From Rhodobacter sp. (GTDB lineage: Bacteria; Pseudomonadota; Alphaproteobacteria; Rhodobacterales; Rhodobacteraceae), in contig JADJAB010000004.1 of the NCBI GenBank assembly GCA_016704435.1, positions 124,001-188,000 on the forward strand: a stretch of DNA of 64,000 bases. Reading direction: 5' to 3'. A program made the translations under genes and the position numbers. Below are positions 1 through 9,258 of the stretch, in pieces; the stretch's first letter is position 1, and each line of letters begins with the position of its first letter. The notes beneath the pieces are model-generated. The model saw nothing but the letters and a program-made list of their open reading frames with translations. It had not been told where the DNA came from and made no database searches.

Positions 1-1261
1 CGGCGGTAATCGAGGTGTCGGCGCCGGAAAGCGCGGTCCAGGACAGCGCCGCGACATGGCCCGCCGGGGTGACCGCGGCGAGGTTGAAATGCGTGCCGGG
101 CAGCACCGGTCCGTTGCGCGACCAGCGCAGCGTCAGCGTCACCGGGTTGGCGTCCTTGACCGTGACGATGGTCTGCCGGCTGTCGAAGCGCGCCCAATTG
201 CCATCTGGCAGGGCGTATTCCTCGGGGTTTTCGGGGTTCAGCTTTTCGATCACCACATCCTGGTCATCCAGATTGGCGGTGGTCAGGCCCCATCCCATCT
301 CTTCGGACCGCCCCACCAGCACCACCGGCACCCCCGGTATGGTGCCGCCAATCACGCCGCCGGTTGAAAGCTCCAGCCGCGCCAGATACCAGATCGTCGG
401 GGCGGTAAAGCCCAGATGCGGGTCGCTTGCCAGCAGCGCGCCGCCCGCCGCCGACCGCCGCGCCTCGGCCGCCCAGGCGTTGGAGGCGCCCGCCATGCCC
501 GGCGCCGGCAGCGGCGAAAACGGCAGGGCAGCGGTCTTGACCGGCGCGCCGGGCAGGGCCCCCGGCACCAGGGTGGCATAGTCGGGCAGGGCGGCCACAC
601 CTGTTCCGGGGTCTTCGGGCAGGATATCGGCCAGCCGGTCGGCCGGAAGCACCAGCGACAATTCGGCCCGCAGCACCTCGGAGGCCGCTTGATCCGACAG
701 CTGCAGCGCCATCAGCTTCAGGATGGCGATCGAATCCGCAGGCGCCCAGGCCGAGATCTCGGGCGAGAACAGCCAGAATTCCGGCGCCCCGCGCCCGCGC
801 GCACCCTGGTTGATCTGGTTGATCCAGGCATTCACACCGGCCGAATAGGCCTCCAGCGCCGCCAGAGTCCCGGGATCCTGCGCCTTCACCGATTGCAGCG
901 CCAGCCCGTACAGATCCAGCCGCCGCATCAGTTCATCGACCGGCAGCGTGCGCTCTCCGAACAGTTCCGACAGCCGCCCCTGCGCCGTACGCCTGAGCAT
1001 GGTCATCTGCCACAGCCGGTCCTGCGCATGCACGAAGCCCAGCGCGAAGAACACATCCGCATCCGTCTGGCCGAAGATATGCGGCACGGAATCGTTGTTG
1101 TGCACGATCTCGACCGGGGCAGAGATGCCGGGCAGGGTGAAATCCTCGGAATAGTCGACCAGCGACCGCGACAGGAACCAGTAGAGCACCAGCCCCGCCA
1201 GCAAACCCAACCCGACCAGGACGGTCACGGCGCGCATCAGCCAGCGGAAAAGCGTGAACAT
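1..1261 (-). CDS. Penicillin acylase family protein (N-terminal part; runs off the window)
   Basis: Only the first 420 codons are present; the 3' end lies beyond position 1. Residues 8-30 form an uncleaved-looking membrane segment or signal anchor. An Ntn-hydrolase pro-domain follows, with the family feature GFVHAQDRLWQM near residues 75-86. The SNAWA motif places the autoproteolytic nucleophile at Ser260. In this family the precursor is cut before this serine to give alpha and beta subunits that hydrolyse amide bonds, often acyl-homoserine lactones or beta-lactam side chains. The ATG at 1261 is preceded by a GGAAGGA-like ribosome site. The gene is divergent from the neighbouring dehydrogenase. 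Family assignment is firm; the substrate cannot be read from sequence. Confidence 0.93.
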   Translation of the reverse strand, partial: MFTLFRWLMRAVTVLVGLGLLAGLVLYWFLSRSLVDYSEDFTLPGISAPVEIVHNNDSVPHIFGQTDADVFFALGFVHAQDRLWQMTMLRRTAQGRLSELFGERTLPVDELMRRLDLYGLALQSVKAQDPGTLAALEAYSAGVNAWINQINQGARGRGAPEFWLFSPEISAWAPADSIAILKLMALQLSDQAASEVLRAELSLVLPADRLADILPEDPGTGVAALPDYATLVPGALPGAPVKTAALPFSPLPAPGMAGASNAWAAEARRSAAGGALLASDPHLGFTAPTIWYLARLELSTGGVIGGTIPGVPVVLVGRSEEMGWGLTTANLDDQDVVIEKLNPENPEEYALPDGNWARFDSRQTIVTVKDANPVTLTLRWSRNGPVLPGTHFNLAAVTPAGHVAALSWTALSGADTSITA

Positions 1262-1362
1262 GGGCGGGCCGGTCCTTCCGCTGGGGGGACGTTCTTGACG
1301 ACAGGGTCGGGATGGTTTCCTAGTCGATCCATCTCTGTAGGGCAATCGGAAGGGCGATCACC

Positions 1363-2226
1363 ATGGCGAAACTGGCATTTCTGGGTCTGGGCGTGATGGG
1401 CTTTCCCATGGCCGGGCATCTGGCCGCTGCGGGGCATCAGTTGACGGTCTGGAACCGCAGCCCCGCCAAGGCCGAGGCCTGGCTGGAAAAGCACGGTCAC
1501 ACTGCCGCACCGACCGCGCGCGAGGCGGCATTTGGTGCAGAATTCGTCATGGCCTGCGTCGGCAATGACGACGACCTTCGCCAGGTCTGCCTGGGTCCGG
1601 ATGGCGCCTTTGCCGGCATGGACCCCGGAGCGATCTTCGTCGATCACACCACCGTGTCGGCCATGGTCACCCGTGAGCTGGCGGCCGAAGGCGTGGCGCG
1701 CGGGCTGGGCTTTGTCGATGCGCCGGTCTCGGGCGGGCAGGCGGGGGCTGAAAACGGCCAGCTTTCCATCATGTGCGGCGGCACCGAGGCCGATTATGCC
1801 GCCGCCGAGCCGGTGATGGCGGCCTATTCCCGCGTCTGCCGGCGCCTGGGCGAAAGCGGGGCGGGGCAACTGGCCAAGATGATGAACCAGATTTGCATCG
1901 CCGGTCTTATGCAGGGCCTGAGCGAGGCACTGGCCTTCGGCGAAAAAGCCGGGCTGGACGGCGAGAAGGTGGTCGAGGTGATCAGCCAGGGCGCGGCCGG
2001 GTCGTGGCAGATGGTGAACCGCCACAAGACCATGCTGGCCGGCAGTTTCGACTTCGGCTTCGCGGTGGACTGGATGCGCAAGGATCTGGGCATCTGCCTG
2101 GCCACCGCCGACCAGATCGGCGCGCGGCTGCCGGTGACCGCCTTGATCGATCAGTTCTACAAGGACGTCCAACTGATGGGTGGCGGGCGGGGCGACACCT
2201 CAAGCCTCATCCGGCGGTTGAAATAG
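1363..2226 (+). CDS. NAD(P)-dependent beta-hydroxyacid dehydrogenase (3-hydroxyisobutyrate dehydrogenase family)
   Basis: This 287-residue protein has the length and layout of the 3-hydroxyisobutyrate, tartronate semialdehyde and GLYR1 family. The N-terminal Rossmann motif carries Gly8, Gly10 and Gly13. The substrate loop DAPVSGG lies at 119-125, and the catalytic lysine is Lys172 in the AKMMNQ segment. The start is supported by GGAAGGG upstream. Enzymes of this family oxidise beta-hydroxyacids to semialdehydes, as in valine or glyoxylate metabolism. The sequence does not decide among 3-hydroxyisobutyrate, 2-hydroxy-3-oxopropionate and succinic semialdehyde as substrate. No pathway genes lie beside it, so its role stays at family level. 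Confidence 0.93.
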   Translation: MAKLAFLGLGVMGFPMAGHLAAAGHQLTVWNRSPAKAEAWLEKHGHTAAPTAREAAFGAEFVMACVGNDDDLRQVCLGPDGAFAGMDPGAIFVDHTTVSAMVTRELAAEGVARGLGFVDAPVSGGQAGAENGQLSIMCGGTEADYAAAEPVMAAYSRVCRRLGESGAGQLAKMMNQICIAGLMQGLSEALAFGEKAGLDGEKVVEVISQGAAGSWQMVNRHKTMLAGSFDFGFAVDWMRKDLGICLATADQIGARLPVTALIDQFYKDVQLMGGGRGDTSSLIRRLK

Positions 2227-2292
2227 ATCAGCCTTCCGGTTCAAGAGCTTGCGCCGCGACCTTCATATCTCACATGAATGTCACGGCCCTCT

Positions 2293-2850
2293 TCAGGGAA
2301 TGATCCGCGTGTATTTCACCCCGGCCAGAGTCGCCCCCGCGATCAACCCCTGCTGGCCGAAGACCAGCGCGATCACCGGGTCGATCTCGGTGGTGGCCTT
2401 GCCGATGGATGATCCTTCCTCGGGTGTCGCATAGCGCAGGTCGGCCGCCGCCGCCCAGCCTTTCGAGCGACGGAAATCCTCCAGCGCGGGCTGGGTCATG
2501 AAGAACAAGGCATGGGCATATTGCTGCGCGCCGATCTGCAGGCCGATGGACGCCTTGGCTGAGGAATAGTAATCCACCGTCGCGCCCTGGATGCGCAGTG
2601 CGCCGCGCCCGTAAGAGCCGCCGTAGATCAGCCCGGCCTCGGTGATCAGCGGCATGTAGAGCACGCCCGCCGCGCGGCTGGCCAGATCGCGGGTGCCGGG
2701 GTAGCGGCTGAACAGATAGTTCTGCGTCGCGTCAACCCGTGCGTCGATCTGGCCGGAGCCATTGCCGCCGATGCCATTGCCGCAGGCAGCCAGCAAGCCG
2801 GTCGCGCCCAGACCCAGCAGAACACCGCGCCGCGAAGAAATATCTGTCAT
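2293..2850 (-). CDS. SYLF (YSC84-like) domain lipoprotein
   Basis: The start at 2850 gives a 185-residue protein beginning with an arginine pair (Arg7-Arg8) and a hydrophobic stretch ending in the lipobox LAAC with Cys23. It is therefore predicted to be an exported lipoprotein. The body matches the SYLF/DUF500 lipid-binding domain: glycine-rich beta segments near AGVLYMPLITEAG, then GLQIGAQ and FFMTQPALEDFR. A longer frame starting at 2982 exists, but its extra residues look non-coding and the GAGGGCGG site precedes the inner ATG. The gene stands alone, convergent with the dehydrogenase. A lipid-binding or envelope role is inferred from the domain only. Confidence 0.9.
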   Translation of the reverse strand: MTDISSRRGVLLGLGATGLLAACGNGIGGNGSGQIDARVDATQNYLFSRYPGTRDLASRAAGVLYMPLITEAGLIYGGSYGRGALRIQGATVDYYSSAKASIGLQIGAQQYAHALFFMTQPALEDFRRSKGWAAAADLRYATPEEGSSIGKATTEIDPVIALVFGQQGLIAGATLAGVKYTRIIP

Positions 2851-3004
2851 GTCACCGCCCTCAATCAGCCTCTTGTTGGGGTCTTTCGCCCCGATGGCAC
2901 AAACTCTAGCGCCTTTCGCCCGGCCTGTCACCCACCCGGCGCTGCATGGGCACGGTTTCGCCGGCGCCCTGGCCCCACTCACTTGCGCTGTTCACTTGCC
3001 CCGG

Positions 3005-4096
3005 TCACTTGCCGCGCAACAGCCAATCGCGCCACAGCGCCGTCACGGCCTTTTCCCCACCTTCTCCATCCAGAATGCCGGTCGTCGCCCATAGCGCGGC
3101 CAGCGGGCGGATCTCTTCGGGCAGGTGGACAAGCAGTGCGGGATAGTCGTGGCTGGCCCAGTTCACCATGAAGGCCATGTCGCCGTCTGCCGCGGTCTGC
3201 AGCAGGGCCCCGGTCGCCTGCACCTGCCGCTCGGGGCTGCCGGGCAAGGTCACCCAGCCGATCCGCACCGGAGCCGAGGAGGTGCCGCTTTCGGTGATCG
3301 CCGAGGGCTTGCCCAAGCGGGCGGCAAACTCCAGCAGCGGGTCGTAGAAGCCGGGCGGAACCGGATCGGGCACATCGGCCGACAGATGCGGATAGATCGA
3401 CCAGCCGATCATGTCGGTATGCGCGGCCAGCTCGGTCATCGCTGCCGCCTGCATCGCCGCATCGGCACCATCGGCCATGCCCATGAAGTGCTGCACGGCC
3501 ACCGTGGTCAACAGCGGCAGGTCGGGAAAGCGGGCCTTCACGGCCTCAAAAGTGGCGCGATGCAACCGAAGATAGGAAGGCCAGAGCGCAGGCGCGAAAT
3601 GTGCCAGCAGGTTCACCTCGATCCCGATGGCCAGCCAGTCGGGCCGCGCAGTCTCGGCCGCACGCAGGCAATAGCTGCTGTAGGCGCGGATCACCTGAGG
3701 GTCGTCAAAGGCGCGTCCGGCCCAGTCGGGCGGCAGGGGCTGGTTGTCGCGCAAGGCGTAGTGCAGGGCCAGGGCCTGCCGCGTGACATCCAGCGCGCCG
3801 AGCGACAGTAGGACCGGGTGGCCGGCCGGCGCACGCCAGTTCAGCTCGTTCATCAAGGCTGCCCCAAAAGGCGCGTCGGCCGCCGCAGTCTCCCATGGCA
3901 CGCCGCCCAGGATCATCGGCGCCGCCATGTCGGCATCATGGGTCAGGAAGTGCTGCACCTGACCCATGGCCTTCAGCGACAGGTCCGGCGGCCAGCGCGT
4001 GCTGCCCATGCGGAACGGCCGCCCTGCAGTCTGGGCCTTTGCCGCGGGGGCGCAGGCAACGGCCGCAAGCCCGGCCAGAAGCTGGCGCCGCCGCAT
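3005..4096 (-). CDS. Secreted glycoside-hydrolase-like TIM-barrel protein
   Basis: This 363-residue protein opens with MRRRQLLAGL and an alanine-rich signal peptide that appears to be cleaved after about residue 21. The rest looks like a clan-A (beta/alpha)8 glycosidase. Glu160, at the end of the strand AIGIE, fits the acid/base, and Glu269 in AITES fits the nucleophile. It is distantly reminiscent of galactanase-like (GH53) or GH5 barrels, but I cannot place it in one family. The start codon lies only 4 bases after the hemB stop on the same strand, so the two are probably translated from one transcript. The substrate is unknown, and a non-catalytic sugar-binding role is possible. Confidence 0.78.
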   Translation of the reverse strand: MRRRQLLAGLAAVACAPAAKAQTAGRPFRMGSTRWPPDLSLKAMGQVQHFLTHDADMAAPMILGGVPWETAAADAPFGAALMNELNWRAPAGHPVLLSLGALDVTRQALALHYALRDNQPLPPDWAGRAFDDPQVIRAYSSYCLRAAETARPDWLAIGIEVNLLAHFAPALWPSYLRLHRATFEAVKARFPDLPLLTTVAVQHFMGMADGADAAMQAAAMTELAAHTDMIGWSIYPHLSADVPDPVPPGFYDPLLEFAARLGKPSAITESGTSSAPVRIGWVTLPGSPERQVQATGALLQTAADGDMAFMVNWASHDYPALLVHLPEEIRPLAALWATTGILDGEGGEKAVTALWRDWLLRGK

Positions 4097-4100
4097 CGCC

Positions 4101-5100
4101 CTAGCCCCGCAACAGGCGCGCCGCCTCGGGGGCGAAATAGGTCAGGATGCCGTCGCAGCCGGCGCGCTTGAAGGCCATCAGGCTTTCCATCATCACCCGT
4201 TCGCCATCGACCCAGCCGTTCAGCGCCGCCCCCCGGATCATCGCGTATTCGCCGCTGACCTGATAGGCATAGGTCGGCGCGCCGAAAGTGTCCTTTACCC
4301 GCCGGCAGATATCCAGATAGGGCATCCCCGGTTTCACCATCACCATGTCGGCGCCCTCGGAGAGGTCACGCTGGATCAGCCGCAACGCTTCGTCGCTGTT
4401 GGCGGGGTTCATCTGGTAAGTCTTCTTGTCGCCCTTCAAGGCGCCCGAGGCCCCCACCGCATCGCGAAACGGCCCGTAAAAAGGCCGAGGCATACTTGGC
4501 GGCATAGGACAATATCGCCACGTCCTTGTGGCCTGCCGTCTCCAGCGCCGCCCGCATCGCGCCGATCCGGCCATCCATCATGTCGGAAGGGCCAAGGATG
4601 TCGGCCCCGCTCTCGGCCTGCGCCAGAGCCATCTTCACCAGCGCCTCGATCGTCTCGTCGTTCAGGATCACGCCGTCCCGCACCAACCCGTCGTGGCCGT
4701 TGGCGTTGTAGGGGTCCAGCGCCACGTCGGTCATCACCGCAATCTCCGGCACCGCCGCCTTGATCGCGCGGATCGCCCGGTTGGCCAGGTTGCCCTCGTT
4801 CCAGGCCTCTTCGCAGCCTTCCGTCTTCAGCGCGGGGTCGGTGTAGGGAAAAAGGCAGATCGCCGGAATGCCCAACGCCGCCGCGCGTTCGGCTGCGCGC
4901 GCGACATTGTCGATCGACAGCCGGTTGACGCCCGGCATCGAGGCGACCGGCTCTTCCACCCCATCACCGTCGCGCACGAAAACCGGCCAGATCAGATCCC
5001 CGACCGTCAGGGTGTTTTCCTGCGCCAGTGCGCGCAAGGCAGGGGTGCGGCGCAGGCGGCGAAAGCGCAAGGCGGGGTAGGGGGCGATGGTCGGGCGCAT
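4101..5100 (-). pseudogene. hemB: Porphobilinogen synthase HemB, reading frame broken by one inserted base
   Basis: HemB joins two 5-aminolevulinate molecules into porphobilinogen for tetrapyrrole synthesis. The start at 5100 (MRPTIAPYP, with GGAG upstream) reads through the metal/substrate region and the first active-site lysine in LSYAAKYAS. It then leaves frame at an A5 run on the plus strand (4478-4482). Removing one of these bases restores the family sequence AFYGPFRDAVGA and then the rest, including the second lysine in MVKPGMPY, up to the stop at 4101. The repaired protein is about 332 residues, normal for HemB. The gene is essential in almost all bacteria, so a consensus error is more likely than true inactivation. 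Confidence 0.93.
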
Positions 5101-5234
5101 GGTGTCTCCGATGGCTGGGCCCTTGCGACCGGTCAAAGCGGGGCAAAGGGGCTTGCGGCTTTTCCTTCTGCCTGCCATGGAAAGAGCCGCGCCTCAAGCG
5201 GCGCAATGTCGCCGCGTGCGGGAAAGGAACAGGC

Positions 5235-5759
5235 GTGGAGTGGTACCGGATCGTCTTTGAAGTGATCGACATGCGATCCTTCTCGAACCTCTGGTACTGG
5301 ATCGCGCTGGCGGTGCTGTGGTCGACGACCAGCCATTGGGTGCTGGGTGTGCCCTTCGACGTGATCCAGCGCGCCCGCCGGTCGGGTGGTCAGGCCGAGG
5401 TGGATGTCGAGCATCTGGTAAGCATCAACACCCGCCGCATTCTCAGCATTTCCCGCGCCGCCGCCGCGCCGATCTTCGCCTTTACCGCCTTCATCCTGAC
5501 CACGCTGGGCATTCTGGCCTTCTGGTACTGGGTGGAGTTCGCCCAGGCCGTGCTGTTCCTGCTCGGGCCGATGGTGATCGTCGGCTGGCTGTCGCTGGTG
5601 ACGGCGGTCAAGATCGAGGCGGGCGACAACACCGGGCCGGCGCTTTACCGGCGGCTGATGCTGCACCGTCGGCTGGTGCAGGTCGTCGGCATGTTCGCGA
5701 TCTTCGTGACCTCGATGTTCGGGATGTACCAGAACCTGAACATCTCGATCCTGAACTGA
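5235..5759 (+). CDS. Small membrane protein of the 'component of SufBCD complex' family
   Basis: A GTG start at 5235, preceded by GGAAAGGA with 6-base spacing, gives 174 residues. The family features EWYRIVFEVIDMRSF and WYWIALAVLW are at the N terminus. Three to four hydrophobic segments can be seen (about 18-35, 75-100, 105-125, 145-160), so it should be an inner-membrane protein. Rhodobacterales genomes carry close relatives labelled 'component of SufBCD complex'; that label is by annotation tradition, and I know of no direct functional proof. Here it is far from the suf operon. It sits 4 bases ahead of mfd on the same strand, so the two are probably co-transcribed. Confidence 0.85.
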   Translation: MEWYRIVFEVIDMRSFSNLWYWIALAVLWSTTSHWVLGVPFDVIQRARRSGGQAEVDVEHLVSINTRRILSISRAAAAPIFAFTAFILTTLGILAFWYWVEFAQAVLFLLGPMVIVGWLSLVTAVKIEAGDNTGPALYRRLMLHRRLVQVVGMFAIFVTSMFGMYQNLNISILN

Positions 5760-5763
5760 TCCG

Positions 5764-8700
5764 GTGGCGGCTGATCGCATCATCCTTGGTGGCGCGCCCG
5801 AAGGCTATGACGCCCGTCTGTTGTTGCGCGAGCTGGAAAAGGGCCGTCCGGTCCTGCATGTCGCGCGCGACGACAAGCGGGCCGAGGCGATGCGCGCGGC
5901 GCTTTCCGTCTTTGCGCCCGGCCTGGCAGTGCTGGATTTTCCGGCCTGGGATTGCCTGCCTTACGACCGCGTTTCGCCCAACCCCGAGATCTGCAGCCGC
6001 CGGATGGCGACGCTGGCAACGCTGGCCGAAGGACTGTCCGGCGCCTTCGTCGTGCTGTCGACGCTGAACGCGGTGACGCAACGGATACCGGCGCGCGATG
6101 TTGTGCGCGCCTCGTCCTTCCGCGCCGTGGTCGGCCAGCGGGTCGACGAGGCGCGGCTGAAGGATTTCCTGGCGCGGATGGGCTTTTCGCCGGTCTCGAC
6201 CGTGGCCGAGCCGGGCGACTACGCCATACGGGGGGGTATCGTCGACATCTACCCGCCGGGGCCGGGCGGGCCGGTGCGGCTGGATTTCTTTGGCGACGTG
6301 CTGGACAGTGCGCGGCGCTTCGATGCCGAAACCCAGCGCACGGTGGAAAAGCTGAAGTCGGTGGATTTCGCGCCGGTCAGCGAAGTGGTGCTGGACGAGG
6401 CCGGGATCACCCGGTTCCGGCAGAACTATCGCGTCGAATTCGGCGCCGCCGGCACCGACGACCCGCTGTACGAGGCGGTGAGCGCCGGCCGCAAGCATCA
6501 GGGGATGGAGCATTGGCTGCCGTTCTTCCATGACCGGCTGGAGACGATCTTCGACTATCTGCCGGACGCTTCGGTGATGCTGGACGATCAGGTCACGCCG
6601 ATGCGGCTGGCGCGCTGGGAAGGTATCGACGACGCCCATGACGCGCGGGCCGAGGCGCTGACCGCCAAGGGCCGGATGGATACGGTCTACAAGCCGGTGG
6701 CGCCGGGCCTGCTCTATCTCGACGATGCGGGCTGGGAAGCGGCGGTGGCCGGGCACCGGCTGGTGCAGCTGTCGCCCCTGGCCCAGGCGCCGGGGCCGGG
6801 GGTGCTGGATGCCGGCGGGCGGATCGGCCGCAGTTTCGCACCCGAGAGGCAGCAGGAAAAGGTAAGTCTTTTTGAGGCTTTGGCAGATCATATTCGCGTC
6901 TTGCGTGAGGGTGCCCATGTCGTCATCGCCAGCTGGTCCGACGGCGCACGCGAGCGGCTGAAGGGCCTTCTGACCGATCAGGGCCTGGCCTCGGAAGGCC
7001 TGGCCGACCTGCGCGCCTTGCCTGGCGGAAAGGGTGGACTTTTCCTGGCGGTCTGGGCGCTGGAAGCGGGCTTTACCGCCCCCGGTCTGGCGGTGATTTC
7101 CGAACAGGATGTGCTGGGCGACCGGCTGGTGTCGAAACCCCGCCGCAAGCGCCGCGCCGAGAATTTCCTGCGCGAGGTCGATACGCTGTCCCCCGGCGAT
7201 CTGGTGGTGCATGTCGAACATGGCGTCGGGCGCTATCTGGGGTTGGAGACCATCACCGCGCTGGGGGCGCCGCATGCCTGCGTGGCGCTGGAATATGCCG
7301 ACAACGCAAAGCTTTACCTGCCGGTCGAGAATATCGAACTGCTTTCGCGCTATGGCCATGAAGAGGGGCTGCTGGACCGTCTGGGCGGCGGCGCCTGGCA
7401 GGCCAAGAAGGCCAAGCTGAAGGAACGCATCCGCGAGATCGCCGACAAGCTGATGCGCATCGCCGCCGAGCGCGCGCTGCGCCATGCGCCCATTCTGGAA
7501 GCGCCGCATTCGATCTGGGAGGCGTTTGCGGCGCGCTTTCCCTATCAGGAGACCGACGACCAGCTGACGGCGATTGCCGATGTGATCGCCGATCTGGAAA
7601 AGGGCAGCCCGATGGACCGTCTGGTCGTCGGCGATGTCGGCTTTGGCAAGACCGAGGTGGCGATGCGCGCGGCTTTCGTCGCCGCCCTGTCCGGCATGCA
7701 GGTGGCGGTGATCTGCCCGACCACGCTCTTGGCGCGCCAGCACCACCGCAGCTTTGCCGAGCGTTTTCGAGGATTTCCCATATCGGTCAGGACGTTGTCG
7801 CGGTTTGTCAGCGCGGCGGATGCCAACCGCACCCGCACCGAGATGGCCGAGGGCAAGGTCGATATCGTCGTCGGCACCCATGCGCTGTTGGCCAAGGCGA
7901 TCAGCTTCAAGAACCTCGGCCTTCTGGTGATCGACGAAGAGCAGCATTTCGGCGTCACCCACAAGGAACGGCTGAAGGAAATGCGGTCGGAAGTTCACGT
8001 CCTGACCCTGACCGCGACGCCGATCCCGCGCACCCTGCAACTGAGCCTGACCGGCGTGCGGGATCTGTCGATCATCGCCACGCCGCCGGTGGACCGGCTG
8101 GCGATCCGCACCTATGTCTCGGAGTTCGATACCATCACCATCCGCGAGGCGCTGCTGCGCGAACGTTTCCGCGGCGGCCAGTCGTTCTACGTGGTTCCGC
8201 GCATCGCCGATCTGCCCGACATCGAGGATTTCCTGAAGACCCATGTGCCCGAGGTGACTTATGTCATCGCCCATGGTCAACTGGCGGCGGGCGATCTGGA
8301 CGAGCGGATGAACCAGTTCTACGACGGCAAATATGACGTGCTGCTGGCCACCACCATTGTTGAATCGGGCCTCGATATCCCGACCGCCAACACCATGATC
8401 GTGCACCGCGCCGACATGTTCGGCCTGGGCCAGCTTTACCAGATCCGCGGCCGGGTGGGGCGCTCGAAGACCCGCGCCTACTGCTATCTGACCACCAAGC
8501 CCCGCGCGCCGCTGACCCCGCCGGCGCAAAAGCGGCTGAAGCTGTTGGCCAGCATGGACAGCCTTGGTGCAGGTTTCAATCTGGCCAGCCATGACCTTGA
8601 CCTGCGCGGCGCGGGCAACCTTCTGGGCGAGGAACAGTCCGGCCATATCCGCGAAGTCGGTTATGAACTGTACCAGCAGATGCTGGAAGACACGATCGCC

Positions 8701-9258
8701 AGGATCAAGTCGGGCGAGTTGCAGGGGCTGTCCAGCATTTCCGACGACTGGAGCCCGCAGTTGAACCTGGGCGTGCCGGTGATGATCCCCGAAGCCTACA
8801 TCCCCGACCTGGACATTCGTCTTGGCCTCTACCGCCGCCTGTCGTCCCTGCAGACCAAGGTCGAGCTGGAAGGCTTCGCGGCCGAGCTGATCGACCGCTT
8901 CGGGCCGATCCCGAAAGAGGTGAACACCCTGATGCTGATCGTGCGCATCAAGGCGATGTGCAAGCGGGCGGGGATCGGGCGGCTGGATGCGGGGCCGCGT
9001 GGCGCGACGGTGCAGTTTCACAACGACAAATTCGCCAATCCGGCGGGTCTGGTCGAATTCCTGAAGGCTCAGGGCGGGGCGGCCAAGGTGCAGGGCACCA
9101 AGATCGTGCTGCAGGGCGAGATGAAGACCGAAGCCGAACGCATCAAGGGTGCCTTCGCCATCGCCCGCGATCTGGCCGAGAAAGCCCGCGACCCTATGCC
9201 TGCAAGGCCTGCCGCCCCGGCCCGGCCAACTGCATCAGCACCAGTGCCCCGGCGATGA
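5764..9258 (+). CDS. mfd: Transcription-repair coupling factor Mfd
   Basis: Mfd is a DNA translocase that removes RNA polymerase stalled at lesions and recruits UvrA. The 1164-residue protein has all modules in order: a UvrB-like region (1-220), a CarD-like RNA-polymerase-interaction domain around DLVVHVEHGVGRY (about 479), RecG-type helicase with Walker A GDVGFGKTE near 623 and DEEQ box near 724, conserved helicase motifs GLDIPTANT and QIRGRVGRS, and the C-terminal TRCF domain. The start is a GTG 4 bases after the upstream stop. The last 20 or so residues are a Pro/Ala-rich tail that overlaps the 3' end of the convergent MFS gene by 65 bases. This tail may be a recent extension. Confidence 0.98.
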   Translation: MAADRIILGGAPEGYDARLLLRELEKGRPVLHVARDDKRAEAMRAALSVFAPGLAVLDFPAWDCLPYDRVSPNPEICSRRMATLATLAEGLSGAFVVLSTLNAVTQRIPARDVVRASSFRAVVGQRVDEARLKDFLARMGFSPVSTVAEPGDYAIRGGIVDIYPPGPGGPVRLDFFGDVLDSARRFDAETQRTVEKLKSVDFAPVSEVVLDEAGITRFRQNYRVEFGAAGTDDPLYEAVSAGRKHQGMEHWLPFFHDRLETIFDYLPDASVMLDDQVTPMRLARWEGIDDAHDARAEALTAKGRMDTVYKPVAPGLLYLDDAGWEAAVAGHRLVQLSPLAQAPGPGVLDAGGRIGRSFAPERQQEKVSLFEALADHIRVLREGAHVVIASWSDGARERLKGLLTDQGLASEGLADLRALPGGKGGLFLAVWALEAGFTAPGLAVISEQDVLGDRLVSKPRRKRRAENFLREVDTLSPGDLVVHVEHGVGRYLGLETITALGAPHACVALEYADNAKLYLPVENIELLSRYGHEEGLLDRLGGGAWQAKKAKLKERIREIADKLMRIAAERALRHAPILEAPHSIWEAFAARFPYQETDDQLTAIADVIADLEKGSPMDRLVVGDVGFGKTEVAMRAAFVAALSGMQVAVICPTTLLARQHHRSFAERFRGFPISVRTLSRFVSAADANRTRTEMAEGKVDIVVGTHALLAKAISFKNLGLLVIDEEQHFGVTHKERLKEMRSEVHVLTLTATPIPRTLQLSLTGVRDLSIIATPPVDRLAIRTYVSEFDTITIREALLRERFRGGQSFYVVPRIADLPDIEDFLKTHVPEVTYVIAHGQLAAGDLDERMNQFYDGKYDVLLATTIVESGLDIPTANTMIVHRADMFGLGQLYQIRGRVGRSKTRAYCYLTTKPRAPLTPPAQKRLKLLASMDSLGAGFNLASHDLDLRGAGNLLGEEQSGHIREVGYELYQQMLEDTIARIKSGELQGLSSISDDWSPQLNLGVPVMIPEAYIPDLDIRLGLYRRLSSLQTKVELEGFAAELIDRFGPIPKEVNTLMLIVRIKAMCKRAGIGRLDAGPRGATVQFHNDKFANPAGLVEFLKAQGGAAKVQGTKIVLQGEMKTEAERIKGAFAIARDLAEKARDPMPARPAAPARPTASAPVPRR

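Noticed and set aside
5608..9021. A very long open frame (over 1100 codons) on the strand opposite mfd
   Set aside because: It is the mirror of a GC-rich coding frame, is rich in His, Gln, Arg and Gly, and matches no family, while mfd is fully conserved on the other strand.
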